This document shows positions 10,430 to 22,466 of a DNA stretch of 64,000 nt, piece by piece (position 1 is the first letter of the stretch; each line of letters starts with the position of its first letter). The stretch covers positions 509,680-573,679 of the forward strand of contig NZ_OZ060395.1 of assembly GCF_964059125.1 (NCBI RefSeq), in the 5' to 3' direction. The DNA is from Buchnera aphidicola (Eriosoma lanigerum) (lineage in GTDB: Bacteria; Pseudomonadota; Gammaproteobacteria; Enterobacterales; Enterobacteriaceae). A model generated the notes under the pieces. The model was given only the letters and a program-made list of their open reading frames with translations, was not told where the DNA came from and did not search any database. Made by a program: the position numbers and the translations under genes.

Positions 10430-11527
10430 ATGAACTACAAAGTGTTAGCAAGAAAATGGAGACCACAATCTTTTGATCAAATATCTGGTCAAAAACATAT
10501 TATCCAAGCTATTAATAATAGCTTATTAATTAATAAAATTCACCATGCTTGGTTATTATATGGAATTAGAGGAACTGGTAAAACTAGTATAGCTAGAATA
10601 CTAGCAAAAACTCTGAATTGTACTAATTTAACTAATATACAAGCATGCAGAATATGTAATAATTGTATAAATATAGAAAATGGTACTTTTTTAGATCTTA
10701 TAGAAGTAGATGCAGCTTCAAGAACTAAAATAGAAGATATGAAAGATTTACTAAACAACATTCATTATGCACCGATCAAGGGTAAATATAAAATATATTT
10801 AATTGATGAAATTCATATGTTATCTAAACATAGTTTTAATGCTTTACTAAAAAATATTGAAGAACCACCTGATTATATCAAATTCATTTTCGCAACCACT
10901 AATATAGAAAAAATACCCAAAACTATTATATCTAGATGTTTACAATTTAATCTAAAACCAATTTCAGAATCTGAAATATGTAAAAGAATTAAAAAAATTT
11001 TAATACAAGAAAATATTACTTTTGAAGAAAATGCTATTAAACATATTGCAATATTTTCCGAAGGTAGCTTAAGAGATGGATTGAGCTTAACTGAACATGC
11101 TATAGCACTAGGTAAAGGTAATATTTCTACTAATCTAGTATATGAAATTACAGGTTCTATTAGTGATCAATTGGCAATACAAATAGTTTCAGCATTACTA
11201 AATAATAATACTGAATTAATTATAAACATATTTAATGAAATGAATCAAAATAATATAGAATGGGATCAAATATTATCAACAATTTTAAGAATACTACATC
11301 ATATAGCTATGATACAATCGTTTCCATTGATGTGGAAAAATACAAATATAAATAAAATACATAATAATATCTTACAAAATTTAATTCATACGATATCTCC
11401 TATTACTATTCATAAATGTTACCAAGAATTAATTATAGGAAAAAAAGAACTAAAATTTGCTCCCAATGCAAAAATAGGTGTAGAAATGGCTTTATTGAGA
11501 TTAATAAATCTTAATAAAGAAAAATAA
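10430..11527 (+). CDS. dnaX: DNA polymerase III clamp-loader subunit (gamma-like DnaX)
   Basis: AAA+ motor of the clamp loader that opens the beta clamp onto DNA. Visible are Walker A GIRGTGKT at 45-52, zinc ligands Cys64, Cys73, Cys76 and Cys79, Walker B DEIH at 126-129 and the SRC arginine finger at 168-170, at the same positions as in E. coli. The protein ends at residue 365, whereas E. coli tau has 643 and gamma 431. Domains I-III are therefore present, but the tau domains that bind DnaB and the polymerase alpha subunit are absent, and there is no need for the programmed frameshift. No strong Shine-Dalgarno is seen. ybaB follows after 329 bp. Confidence 0.96.
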   Translation: MNYKVLARKWRPQSFDQISGQKHIIQAINNSLLINKIHHAWLLYGIRGTGKTSIARILAKTLNCTNLTNIQACRICNNCINIENGTFLDLIEVDAASRTKIEDMKDLLNNIHYAPIKGKYKIYLIDEIHMLSKHSFNALLKNIEEPPDYIKFIFATTNIEKIPKTIISRCLQFNLKPISESEICKRIKKILIQENITFEENAIKHIAIFSEGSLRDGLSLTEHAIALGKGNISTNLVYEITGSISDQLAIQIVSALLNNNTELIINIFNEMNQNNIEWDQILSTILRILHHIAMIQSFPLMWKNTNINKIHNNILQNLIHTISPITIHKCYQELIIGKKELKFAPNAKIGVEMALLRLINLNKEK

Positions 11528-11856
11528 AATAATAAAATATTTTTAAAATAGAAATAATTAAATTTAATATATATCTAAAATTAAATAATTCTAATATAGA
11601 AATTTATTACTATTATAAAAATATAATAAATAAAAATAGTAAATAATTTATCTATATTTATAATAATACCGTACTATAAGTATGGTGAAAATTAATATAT
11701 ATATATTACTTATAATAATACAAATGATAATAATTAAAAGTAAATGTTTATCTAATACTAATTAATTATATAAATATAGAAATTTTTAAATGATAATTAG
11801 TATCAACTAATTTCTATTATGATATATTACATGTAATTCTAAACAAAGGTTAAAAT
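11528..11856. other. Spacer between dnaX and ybaB with one small hairpin
   Basis: No gene is seen in these 329 bp. In E. coli the two genes are nearly adjacent, so the gap may be the eroded 3' part of dnaX. A 7-bp stem-loop (11668-11674 with 11680-11686, one G-U pair, five-base loop) without a T-run might be a weak terminator. AAAGG at 11845-11849 is the ybaB ribosome site. Confidence 0.55.
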
Positions 11857-12189
11857 ATGTTTAATAAAAATGGTTTGGGAAACCTAATGCAACAAGCACA
11901 AAACATGCAGGAAAAAATAGAGCAAGTACAAAAAGAAATTTCTTCCATGGAAGCTACAGGAGAATCAGGAGCAGGATTGGTAAAAATTACTATTAATGGT
12001 CTATATAATTGTAAACAAGTAAAAATAGATCCCAGTTTATTAGTTGATGATGATATTGAAATATTAGAAGATCTTGCAGCAGCTGCTTTTAACGACGCTT
12101 CCAGAAAGATAAATGAAGCAAAAAAACAAAAAATGGAAACAATATCAACAGGAATGAGTCTTCCTTCTGGTTTTAATATTCCTATTTAA
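11857..12189 (+). CDS. ybaB: Nucleoid-associated protein YbaB (EbfC family)
   Basis: Small dimeric DNA-binding protein found beside dnaX and recR in many bacteria. The 110 residues match E. coli YbaB (109): N-terminal helix rich in Gln, Met and Lys (about 8-35), the core VKITINGLY, acidic [10 protein letters not shown] and a C-terminal helix ending GFNIPI. A clear AAAGG lies seven bases before the ATG. recR, the next gene in E. coli, is absent; htpG follows after 162 bp. With few other nucleoid proteins expected in such a genome, YbaB may carry a larger share of DNA organisation; that is inference. Confidence 0.93.
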   Translation: MFNKNGLGNLMQQAQNMQEKIEQVQKEISSMEATGESGAGLVKITINGLYNCKQVKIDPSLLVDDDIEILEDLAAAAFNDASRKINEAKKQKMETISTGMSLPSGFNIPI

Positions 12190-12351
12190 AAATACGTATT
12201 AAACATCATATATACATAACATCAATAAACTATATATATTAAAAAAAAAATAGATATTATAAATAAATTAAATTTCAAAAAATATACAATTAAATACATT
12301 ATATATATAAAAATATAAATACATTTAATAAATTATTACTAAAGGATATAT

Positions 12352-14241
12352 ATGAATAATATAAAAAAAACTACATATAGTTTTCAATCTGAATCCAAAC
12401 AACTATTACATCTAATGATTCATTCGTTGTATTCTAATAAAGATATTTTTCTTAGAGAACTTATATCTAATGCTTCTGATGCCATAGAAAAATTAAATTT
12501 TCAGTCAATATCACACCCCAATCTTTATGAAAAAGACGCAAAAACTAAAATTCAAATTTCAATTAATGAAAAAGAAAAAACTATAATCATTAGTGATAAC
12601 GGAATTGGTATGACAAATCAAGAAGTTATTGATAATTTAGGAACTATTGCTAAATCAGGTACTAAATTATTTTTAGAATCTATAGAAAAAATAGAAAAAA
12701 ATAATAATCAGTTTGTAGGTAAATTTGGAGTAGGATTTTATTCAGCATTTATCGTATCTAAAAAAGTATCTGTATCTACTCGTTATGCAGGTATGCCTAT
12801 TGATCAATCAACATTATGGGAATCATTAGGAGAAGGAGAGTTTTCAGTATCTACAATTAAAAAAGAAACCAGAGGTACAGAAATTTGTTTATATCTTAAA
12901 CCAGAAGAAGAAGAATTTTTACAAATTTGGAAAATTAAAAGTATTATCAGTAAATATACTGATCACATTAATGTACCAATAGAAATACAAACATTTGATG
13001 AAAAAAATAAAGTATATACATGGGAACAAATTAATAAAGCTACTGCTATTTGGACAATAAACAAATCTAATATAAATAATCAACAATACAAAGACTTTTA
13101 TAAACAAATTACAAATGAAGAAAATGAACCTTTAATATGGAGTCATAATCAAGTTGAAGGAAAATTAGAATATATTAGTTTACTATATATTCCTATGAAA
13201 TCTACTTGGGATTTATGGAATAAAGAAAATAAAAATGGACTTAAATTATATATTAAAAAAATTTATATTATGGATAATGCTGAACAATTTTTGCCTAATT
13301 ACCTTAGATTTGTAAAAGGTATTATTGATTCAAATGATTTACCGTTAAATATTTCTCGAGAAACCTTACAAGAAAATAAAATTAGTCAACAACTTAAAAA
13401 GTCTTTGACAAAAAAAATACTACAAACTTTAACAAAATTAGCTAATGAAGATAACGAAAAATATAAAATTTTCTGGAAAGAATTTGGATTAGTATTTAAA
13501 GAAGGTCCAGCTGAAGATCATGAAAATAAAAATATTATATTAAATTTACTACGTTTTTCTGCTATTTCCACAGAAAGTCAAGAACAAACATTGTCATTAC
13601 AAAATTATATACAAAATATGTTACCTGAACAAGAAAAAATTTATTACATAACTTCTGATAGTTATAATTCTGCTTATACTAGTCCTCATCTTGAATTATT
13701 CAAAAAAAAGAAAATTGATGTATTACTTTTATCAGATCGAATTGACGAATGGATGATGAATTATATAACAGAATTTCAAGGGAAAAAATTTCAATCAGTG
13801 AGTACTACTGACAGCTCTATTAATAAATTAACTGAAGATAACAATAACGCAATCAATAAAAAAGAAAAAGAAACTGAAATATTATTGTTTATTGAAAAAA
13901 TAAAATCAATACTAGGAGATCAAGTAAAAGACGTAAAATTAACTTATAAATTAACTAATACTCCTGCTATAGTAGTTACTGATGCTAATGCCATGACCAC
14001 TCAAATGGCTAAATTATTTTTAGCTGCTGGACAATCTGTTAATCCAATTAAATATATATTTGAAATTAATCCTAATCATAAATTTATTAATAAAATAATG
14101 AATATAAAGAACGAAAATGAAATAAAAGATTGGATATTTTTGTTATTTGAAGAAGCATTACTTGCTGAAAAAGGAACATTAGAAAATCCTAATCAGTTTA
14201 TTAATTTAGTAAATAAATTATTGTTAATTCAAAACAATTAA
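12352..14241 (+). CDS. htpG: Molecular chaperone HtpG (bacterial Hsp90)
   Basis: ATP-dependent dimeric chaperone. The 629 residues compare with 624 in E. coli. The GHKL nucleotide fold is intact: catalytic Glu36 and Mg-binding Asn40 in RELISNASDA, DNGIGM at 82-87, and the lid motif GKFGVGFYS beginning at 123. The middle domain carries a conserved NISRETLQ segment, and a C-terminal dimerisation region follows a short Asn/Lys/Glu-rich linker near residue 500. Translation starts at an ATG with AAAGGA at 12341-12346. A stem-loop 19 bp after the stop probably ends the transcript. No sigma-32 promoter is evident in the 162 bp upstream. Confidence 0.98.
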   Translation: MNNIKKTTYSFQSESKQLLHLMIHSLYSNKDIFLRELISNASDAIEKLNFQSISHPNLYEKDAKTKIQISINEKEKTIIISDNGIGMTNQEVIDNLGTIAKSGTKLFLESIEKIEKNNNQFVGKFGVGFYSAFIVSKKVSVSTRYAGMPIDQSTLWESLGEGEFSVSTIKKETRGTEICLYLKPEEEEFLQIWKIKSIISKYTDHINVPIEIQTFDEKNKVYTWEQINKATAIWTINKSNINNQQYKDFYKQITNEENEPLIWSHNQVEGKLEYISLLYIPMKSTWDLWNKENKNGLKLYIKKIYIMDNAEQFLPNYLRFVKGIIDSNDLPLNISRETLQENKISQQLKKSLTKKILQTLTKLANEDNEKYKIFWKEFGLVFKEGPAEDHENKNIILNLLRFSAISTESQEQTLSLQNYIQNMLPEQEKIYYITSDSYNSAYTSPHLELFKKKKIDVLLLSDRIDEWMMNYITEFQGKKFQSVSTTDSSINKLTEDNNNAINKKEKETEILLFIEKIKSILGDQVKDVKLTYKLTNTPAIVVTDANAMTTQMAKLFLAAGQSVNPIKYIFEINPNHKFINKIMNIKNENEIKDWIFLLFEEALLAEKGTLENPNQFINLVNKLLLIQNN

Positions 14242-14259
14242 ACTATTTTGAAAATAATG

Positions 14260-14305
14260 TTCAGATACTTCATTGATTTGTATTAAATTTAATGAATTAT
14301 CTGAA
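14260..14305 (+). terminator. Stem-loop after htpG
   Basis: Arms at 14260-14274 and 14291-14305 form a 15-bp stem with one mismatch around a 16-nt loop, 19 bp past the htpG stop. No T-run follows, so it is either a weak intrinsic terminator or a 3'-end stabilising hairpin. Confidence 0.5.
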
Positions 14306-14393
14306 TACATGTTATTATATTATAGTTATTTAAAAAAAATTCACACTATCTTAATATAAATTATTAATGTAATAAAAAAAAAAGAGAAGTCTA

Positions 14394-15041
14394 ATGAATA
14401 TTATTTTACTAGGTCCTCCAGGAACAGGAAAAGGAACTCAAGCTCAATTTATAAAAAAAAAGTATAATATTCCACAAATATCTACTGGAGATTTATTAAA
14501 AAATATCTCCTCAACAGTAGAAAATAAACAAAAAAATGAAATATTAGAAAAATTAAAACAAGGAAAATTAATTAAAGATGAAATTGTTGTTAATTTAATT
14601 CAAAATAGAATAATAAAATTAGATTGTAAAAATGGATTTTTATTGGACGGTTTTCCAAGAACATTAAATCAAGCAAATTATATGAAAGAAAAAAAAATTA
14701 AAATAAATTATATAATTGAATTTTGGTTACCTACATCATTTATCATGGAAAGAATTATAGGTAGACAAATACATAAAAATTCTGGAAGAATCTACCATAA
14801 AACATTTTATCCTCCTAAAATAGAAGGAATTGACGATATCACTGGAGAAAAATTAATAACTAGATATGATGATAATAAAGATATAATCTTAACCAGAATA
14901 AAAGAATACAAAAAATTTACAATTCCATTAATTAAATATTATTTGAAAGAACAAGAAAATAGAAATTTAATTTATAAAAAGATAGATTCTAGAAACTCAA
15001 TTAACGTTATACAAAAAGAAATAATAAATTTATTAAATTAA
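14394..15041 (+). CDS. adk: Adenylate kinase
   Basis: Converts AMP and ATP to two ADP, an essential step of nucleotide balance. The 215 residues match E. coli Adk (214). The P-loop GPPGTGKGT is at 7-15, DGFPRT lies near 84-89, and the LID region (GRIYHKTFYPPK onward, about 123-160) is of the long, zinc-free enterobacterial type. AGAGAAG stands seven or eight bases before the ATG. A run of nine A bases at 14453-14461 encodes part of IKKKY and keeps the frame. The gene follows htpG as in E. coli; hemH, its usual neighbour, is not here. Confidence 0.98.
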   Translation: MNIILLGPPGTGKGTQAQFIKKKYNIPQISTGDLLKNISSTVENKQKNEILEKLKQGKLIKDEIVVNLIQNRIIKLDCKNGFLLDGFPRTLNQANYMKEKKIKINYIIEFWLPTSFIMERIIGRQIHKNSGRIYHKTFYPPKIEGIDDITGEKLITRYDDNKDIILTRIKEYKKFTIPLIKYYLKEQENRNLIYKKIDSRNSINVIQKEIINLLN

Positions 15042-15052
15042 ATCAAAAAAAA

Positions 15053-15077
15053 ATATTATTATTTAAAATAATAATAT
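15053..15077 (-). terminator. Probable terminator of the tRNA-Arg transcript
   Basis: An all-A/T inverted repeat (15053-15064 with 15066-15077; the innermost bases must form the loop) lies 38 nt beyond the tRNA-Arg 3' end. On the minus strand it is followed by about nine T bases (A run at 15045-15053), as in an intrinsic terminator. It may also act on adk from the other side. The lack of GC pairs makes the call moderate. Confidence 0.45.
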
Positions 15078-15115
15078 AAAATATAATTAAAAAAAAAATT
15101 AACAATTAAAGATAT

Positions 15116-15189
15116 TGCGTTCTATAGGACTCGAACCTATGACCTACGGCTTAGAAGGCCGTTGCTCTATCCAACTGAGCTAAGAACGC
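15116..15189 (-). tRNA. argU: tRNA-Arg (anticodon UCU)
   Basis: On the minus strand a 74-nt cloverleaf is complete: 7-bp acceptor GCGTTCT/AGAACGC with discriminator A, D arm GCTC..GAGC, anticodon stem ACGGC/GCCGT with loop CTTCTAA, 5-nt variable loop, and T arm ATAGG-TTCGAGT-CCTAT. The UCU anticodon reads AGA and AGG, and AGA is the main Arg codon in these AT-rich genes. CCA is not encoded and must be added. Its place next to folD matches argU of E. coli. Confidence 0.97.
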
Positions 15190-15206
15190 ATGTTTATAAA
15201 AAGTAT

Positions 15207-15236
15207 ATTATACTGCTTAAGTATAATCTAGGTCAA
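15207..15236 (-). promoter_or_regulatory. Sigma-70 promoter of tRNA-Arg
   Basis: On the minus strand TTGACC (complement of 15231-15236) and a perfect TATAAT (complement of 15207-15212) are 18 bp apart, with the -10 box ending 17 bp before the tRNA 5' end. Position, spacing and the near-consensus boxes make this one of the most believable promoters in the window. Confidence 0.65.
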
Positions 15237-15360
15237 TATTATTTAATAATAATCATTAATTATTTTAAATATGTATATTTAAAATAATTAATAATACAAT
15301 TTCATTAATAATATAATATATATATAACAAAAATGATCAATAGGATACTAATAGTTTATT

Positions 15361-16218
15361 ATGATAGCAAAAATTATAGATGGTCGTTATATAGCAGACC
15401 AAATATGTTTAAACATTAAAAACGAAATTAATAAACAACTAAAAAAAGGTAAAAGAAAACCTGGTTTAGCAATAATTTTAATTGGTTCCGATGATGCTTC
15501 TCAAATATATGTTCAAAAAAAAGAACTGGAATGTAATAAAGTAGGTATCAAATCAACTATTATACATATAAAAAATAATATTACTGAAAAAAAAATGATA
15601 TCTATTATTCATAATTTAAATAAAGAAAATAAAATTGATGGTATTTTAATACAATTACCTCTTCCTAAATATATGATTCCTACAAATATACTAAGTAATA
15701 TTGAAATTAACAAAGACGTTGATGGATTACATCCTTATAACATTGGATTATTATGTCAACGTACACCTAAATTTCGTGCGTGTACTCCTTATGGAATTGT
15801 AACTTTATTAAAATATTATAAAATTAATACTTATGGATTACATGCAGTAATAGTGGGTGCATCTAATATAGTGGGAAGACCTATGAGTATGGAATTATTA
15901 TTAATCGGTTGCACAATTACAGTAACTCATAGATTTACTAAAAATTTAAAATATTATATACAACAAGCTGATTTACTAATAGTAGCTGTAGGAATTCCAA
16001 ATTTCATACATGGAACATGGATTAAAAAAGGAGCTGTTGTAATTGACGTAGGAATTAATAAATTAAAAAACGGGAAAATTATTGGAGATATAGACTTTGA
16101 TTCTGCATTAATTCATGCATCTTATATTACTCCTGTACCAGGAGGAGTAGGACCTATAACCGTAGCTACACTTTTAAAAAATACGTTTCAAGCATATACA
16201 AAAAAAAAAGAAACATAA
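15361..16218 (+). CDS. folD: Bifunctional methylenetetrahydrofolate dehydrogenase/cyclohydrolase FolD
   Basis: Interconverts 5,10-methylene- and 10-formyl-tetrahydrofolate, supplying one-carbon units for purines and for the formyl group used by Fmt (encoded at 24912-25853). The 285 residues compare with 288 in E. coli. The active-site Tyr50 and Lys54 (YVQKKE), the [10 protein letters not shown] loop, the NADP-binding [10 protein letters not shown] and the C-terminal TPVPGGVGP are all present. The gene ends in a run of ten A bases (16200-16209) that stays in frame. It converges on cysS with only 23 bp between the stops. No clear Shine-Dalgarno is seen. Confidence 0.98.
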   Translation: MIAKIIDGRYIADQICLNIKNEINKQLKKGKRKPGLAIILIGSDDASQIYVQKKELECNKVGIKSTIIHIKNNITEKKMISIIHNLNKENKIDGILIQLPLPKYMIPTNILSNIEINKDVDGLHPYNIGLLCQRTPKFRACTPYGIVTLLKYYKINTYGLHAVIVGASNIVGRPMSMELLLIGCTITVTHRFTKNLKYYIQQADLLIVAVGIPNFIHGTWIKKGAVVIDVGINKLKNGKIIGDIDFDSALIHASYITPVPGGVGPITVATLLKNTFQAYTKKKET

Positions 16219-16241
16219 AAATATATAATATATAATTTTAT

Positions 16242-17645
16242 TTATTTTATTTTATACCATTTAGTACCATATTTTGTATCTTTTATATTAATACCATGAG
16301 AATTTAATTTTTTTCTTAATATATCTGCTTTTTCCCATTCTTTATTAGTGCGATATTGTTCTCGCAACTTTATTAATAAATCTATTTCCATGATATTATA
16401 ATTATATTTATTTTTATCTCCTGTTAAAAAATATTGATTTACGTTAAAAACAAAACCTAATATTCTACCTAATAATTTTAATTTGTATGCAAAAAAATTA
16501 ACTTTATCTATATTAATACTAACTAATTTATAATAATTTATTTTTTTTACTAAATTAAATAAAATTTTTAATGCTTGAGGAGAATTAAAATCATCTTTCA
16601 TAGCTTGATGAAAATTTATTTCATCTTCTATAATAAAATTTTTAATAGGAATATAATTATCATCCGTACCTAATAATGAAAAGTAAATTTTTTGTATACA
16701 TCTTTCTGCAATTTTTACATTTTTTTCATCATAATACAGAGGACTTCTATAATGTGTAGATAAAAAAAAATAACGTATTGTTTCTCCATTAAATTTTTTT
16801 AACATTGAATTCAATGTAATAGAATTATTTAATGATTTAGACATTTTGTTATCGCTTACAATTAACATTCCAACGTGAATCCAATAATTAATTAAAAAAT
16901 TACTATTAAAACAAGTAGATTGCGCTTTTTCATTTTCATGATGAGGAAATAACAAATCTATTCCACCACCATGAATATCAAATGTATTTCCTAAATATTT
17001 ATCTGTCATGGCTGAACATTCAATATGCCAACCAGGGCGACCTGAACCCCATGGAGAATCCCAAATATAATTTGAATTATCAATACGTTTCCATAATACA
17101 AAATCATTTTTATTCTTTTTGTTATTAATTGTTAATAAAATTTTATTTTTTGATTGTAATTTTTTTAAAAATTGATTAGATAAATTTCCATATTCTAAAT
17201 AACTACTTACAGAAAATAAAACATCACCATTATTACTAATATAAGCATGTTTTTTATTAATTAATGTACCAATCATATGAATAATTGAATCTATACAATT
17301 AGTAACACGAGGCTCAATAGTAGCTGGTAGCATATTTAACATAGAAAAATCACTATGCATAGCATTAATCATACGATTTGATAACTCTATAAAATTTTCT
17401 TGATTATGTATAGATCTAGTAATAATTTTATCATCAATATCTGTTATATTACGAACATACTTTACTTGATAATTACATTCTTTAAAATATCGAATAATTA
17501 AATCAAAAAATATGAAAGTCCTACCATGTCCTATATGACAAAAATCATACACTGTAATTCCACATACATATAAATCAACTTGTTTTTTTTTAATTGACTT
17601 AAATATTTCTTTATTACGAGTTAATGTATTAAAAATTTTTAACAT
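16242..17645 (-). CDS. cysS: Cysteinyl-tRNA synthetase
   Basis: Class I synthetase charging tRNA-Cys. From this start the protein has 467 residues (E. coli 461) and begins MLKIFNTLTR as in E. coli. An ATG 60 bp further upstream would add 20 unmatched residues, and a GAG-type ribosome site precedes the start chosen here. Zinc ligands include Cys28 (YVCGITVYD), the Cys of ECSAM and the HHENE motif; the HIGH signature is at 37-40, and KMSKS is intact in DNKMSKSLNN. A run of nine T at 17583-17591 (A on the coding strand) lies early in the gene. It is divergent from ybeD across a spacer with a long inverted repeat. Confidence 0.97.
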   Translation of the reverse strand: MLKIFNTLTRNKEIFKSIKKKQVDLYVCGITVYDFCHIGHGRTFIFFDLIIRYFKECNYQVKYVRNITDIDDKIITRSIHNQENFIELSNRMINAMHSDFSMLNMLPATIEPRVTNCIDSIIHMIGTLINKKHAYISNNGDVLFSVSSYLEYGNLSNQFLKKLQSKNKILLTINNKKNKNDFVLWKRIDNSNYIWDSPWGSGRPGWHIECSAMTDKYLGNTFDIHGGGIDLLFPHHENEKAQSTCFNSNFLINYWIHVGMLIVSDNKMSKSLNNSITLNSMLKKFNGETIRYFFLSTHYRSPLYYDEKNVKIAERCIQKIYFSLLGTDDNYIPIKNFIIEDEINFHQAMKDDFNSPQALKILFNLVKKINYYKLVSINIDKVNFFAYKLKLLGRILGFVFNVNQYFLTGDKNKYNYNIMEIDLLIKLREQYRTNKEWEKADILRKKLNSHGINIKDTKYGTKWYKIK

Positions 17646-17880
17646 AAAAAGTAATCTCGATAAAAATTTAATAAAAATCATACTAAATCCACAATTATTT
17701 TGCATAATATTTTTTTATTTAAAAATATATAATTTTTATTATATATAATATTTTTTACTATAAAAAAATAAATATATATTTCATATTATTAATATAAAAA
17801 ATATTAATAAACAAAACTATATATAGATCAACTCATATAATTAAATAACATATTTAAAATAAAATTTATAAAATAAAAAA

Positions 17881-17975
17881 AATAATATATAATTAACATT
17901 CTAATTTGAATTTATACATGTAAATAAAAAAAATTACATTGATTATTCAAGTTAGAATGTTAATTATATATTATT
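17881..17975. repeat. 30-bp inverted repeat in the cysS-ybeD spacer
   Basis: Arms at 17881-17910 and 17946-17975 are complementary over 30 bp with one T/G mismatch that would still pair as G-U in RNA. The 35-nt centre contains ATGTAA and TTACAT, which could extend the stem. It sits between two divergent genes, so it is not in the normal place for a terminator of either. It could be a cruciform, a protein-binding site or a relic. The rest of the 436-bp spacer (17646-18081) is featureless apart from AGAAGGA at 18071-18077, the ybeD ribosome site. Confidence 0.8.
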
Positions 17976-18081
17976 TTTATTTCTTTTAAATAAATAATGC
18001 ATACATATATATATAAAAAATTTATAACAAGTAACACAATTTAAAAATTAAAATTATATTAATAAAAACCAGAAGGATATA

Positions 18082-18345
18082 ATGAGAAAAAAACTACAAG
18101 AAATGTTAACATTTCCTTGTTATTTTACATATAAAATTATTGGTCTATCACGTCCAGAATTAATTGATCAAATTATTAGAGTCGTTCAATTATGCATACC
18201 AGGAGATTACATTCCACAAGTTAAGTCTAGTAATAAAGGAAATTACTTATCTGTTTCAATTACAATTTGTGCAAAAAATTTTGAACAAATTGAACAATTG
18301 TATAATGAAATTAGTCAAATTAGTATGGTAAGAATGGTATTCTAA
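18082..18345 (+). CDS. ybeD: DUF493 family protein YbeD
   Basis: Conserved small protein of unknown biochemical role, with an ACT-like alpha/beta fold in its family. Its 87 residues equal E. coli YbeD in length; the segments FPCYFTYKIIG, GDYIPQVKSSNKGNYLSVSITI and the C-terminal MVRMVF align closely. AGAAGGA precedes the ATG by four bases. In E. coli ybeD stands between dacA and lipB; here both are missing and cspE lies downstream on the opposite strand. Kept in a reduced genome, it is probably useful, but I cannot assign a function. Confidence 0.92.
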   Translation: MRKKLQEMLTFPCYFTYKIIGLSRPELIDQIIRVVQLCIPGDYIPQVKSSNKGNYLSVSITICAKNFEQIEQLYNEISQISMVRMVF

Positions 18346-18484
18346 TAATAGAAATCCTCTATATATATATAGAAAAAAAGCATACATAACTAAAATAATT
18401 ATATTAATTATTTTAAACTCATATTTAGATAATTATTTTGTATATACATACATATACAAAATAATATATAAAATGATAAAAATT

Positions 18485-18517
18485 TAGAACGTGTAAGAAT
18501 TACTTTTACACGTTCTA
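18485..18517. terminator. Bidirectional terminator between ybeD and cspE
   Basis: A perfect 12-bp stem (18485-18496 with 18506-18517, nine-base loop) lies between the convergent genes, 53 bp past the cspE stop and 140 bp past ybeD. It is T-rich downstream in both directions (TTTTATT on plus; AAATTTTTA on minus), so it can end both transcripts. Confidence 0.8.
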
Positions 18518-18569
18518 TTTTATTAAAACAATTTTGCAATTTTAAATATAATCTAAGATTACAAAAAAA

Positions 18570-18779
18570 TTATATACTAATAACATTAGCAGCTGATGGT
18601 CCTTTAGCACCTTCAGTAATTTCAAATTCAACACTTTGTCCTTCAGTTAACGTTTTAAAACCATTACTTTGGATAGCTGAAAAATGAACAAAAACATCTT
18701 TACTTCCATCTTCAGGAGTGATAAATCCAAAACCTTTAGACTCATTAAACCACTTAACATTACCTTTAATCTTAGACAT
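18570..18779 (-). CDS. cspE: Cold-shock family RNA chaperone CspE
   Basis: Single cold-shock domain of 69 residues that binds single-stranded RNA and DNA and melts RNA structure. RNP1 KGFGFI is at 15-20 and RNP2 VFVHF at 29-33. The sequence follows E. coli CspE more closely than CspC (starts [23 protein letters not shown]). AAGG lies about ten bases before the ATG. It is among the best-conserved proteins in the window, which fits an essential housekeeping role and not a cold-induced one. E. coli cspE also lies in the ybeD-dacA region. Confidence 0.95.
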   Translation of the reverse strand: MSKIKGNVKWFNESKGFGFITPEDGSKDVFVHFSAIQSNGFKTLTEGQSVEFEITEGAKGPSAANVISI

Positions 18780-19067
18780 CTATTGTTACCTTAAATAAAA
18801 AATATAAACTAAACTTAAAAAATAAGTTAGTAAATTACTTATATTGATTTGATTAAATATGATTTTTTAAAAAATAAACATTACAATAAAAAACTAATCT
18901 TTAATTACTGTAGATTTAAAATAATTAATCTATTGTTATTTAAGAATATTTTTTATTTATAATTGAATATATTTTAAATAAGAAGAAGTGTATTTTATAA
19001 TTAATTTAAAAAAATATCTAGTTTTTAACTTAATTATTATTTTAAAAAGAAGTATTTTAAAAAATAT

Positions 19068-19187
19068 ATGCCTGGCAATTTCCTACTCTCACACAGGGAG
19101 ACCCTGTACTACCATCGGCGTAAAAATGTTTCACTTCTGAGTTCGGAATGGGATCAGGTGGTACCAAATTGCTATTTTTACCAGGCA
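19068..19187 (-). rRNA. rrf: 5S ribosomal RNA
   Basis: Read on the minus strand, these 120 nt begin TGCCTGGTAAAA and end TTGCCAGGCAT, the paired ends of helix I. The conserved CACCTGATCCCATTCCGAAC and CTCAGAAGTGAAAC match E. coli 5S. It follows the 23S gene after about 80 bp in the same transcript. No clear terminator hairpin is seen in the T-rich flank beyond it. The 288-bp gap from here to cspE holds no other gene. Confidence 0.97.
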
Positions 19188-19267
19188 AAAATATAATATA
19201 TTAAATAATTAAATTTGTCAACAAGATTTTAATCTTATTTATTATTGAAAAACACCTCTGGTGTTGT

Positions 19268-22196
<2,929 letters not shown>

Positions 22197-22368
22197 TTAC
22201 AACCCACAGGTGTCTTATTATCTAAAATTACAATAATAATAAAATTTTTCTTGTTGCCAAATTTTTAAAGAGCAAAAAACAATAATTCATTTTCAATTAA
22301 AACTAAGTTAATATAACATAAAATTTCAAAATAGTATACAACAAAAATAATTAAATACTATAATTTTA

Positions 22369-22440
22369 TGTCCCCTAGGGGATTTGAACCCCTGTTGCCG
22401 CCGTGAAAGGGCGATGTCCTAACCACTAGACGAAGGGGAC
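22369..22440 (-). tRNA. gltT: tRNA-Glu (anticodon UUC)
   Basis: On the minus strand a complete cloverleaf: acceptor GTCCCCT/AGGGGAC with discriminator A, anticodon loop CTTTCAC (UUC) on stem CCGCC-type pairs, and T arm AGGGG-TTCAAAT-CCCCT. CCA is not encoded. It leads the 23S-5S transcript; in E. coli a tRNA-Glu lies in some 16S-23S spacers, so this is the part of an ancestral rRNA operon left after 16S was separated. The symbol is a family guess. Confidence 0.95.
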
Positions 22441-22466
22441 AAAAAAATAAATTCTTATATTTATAT

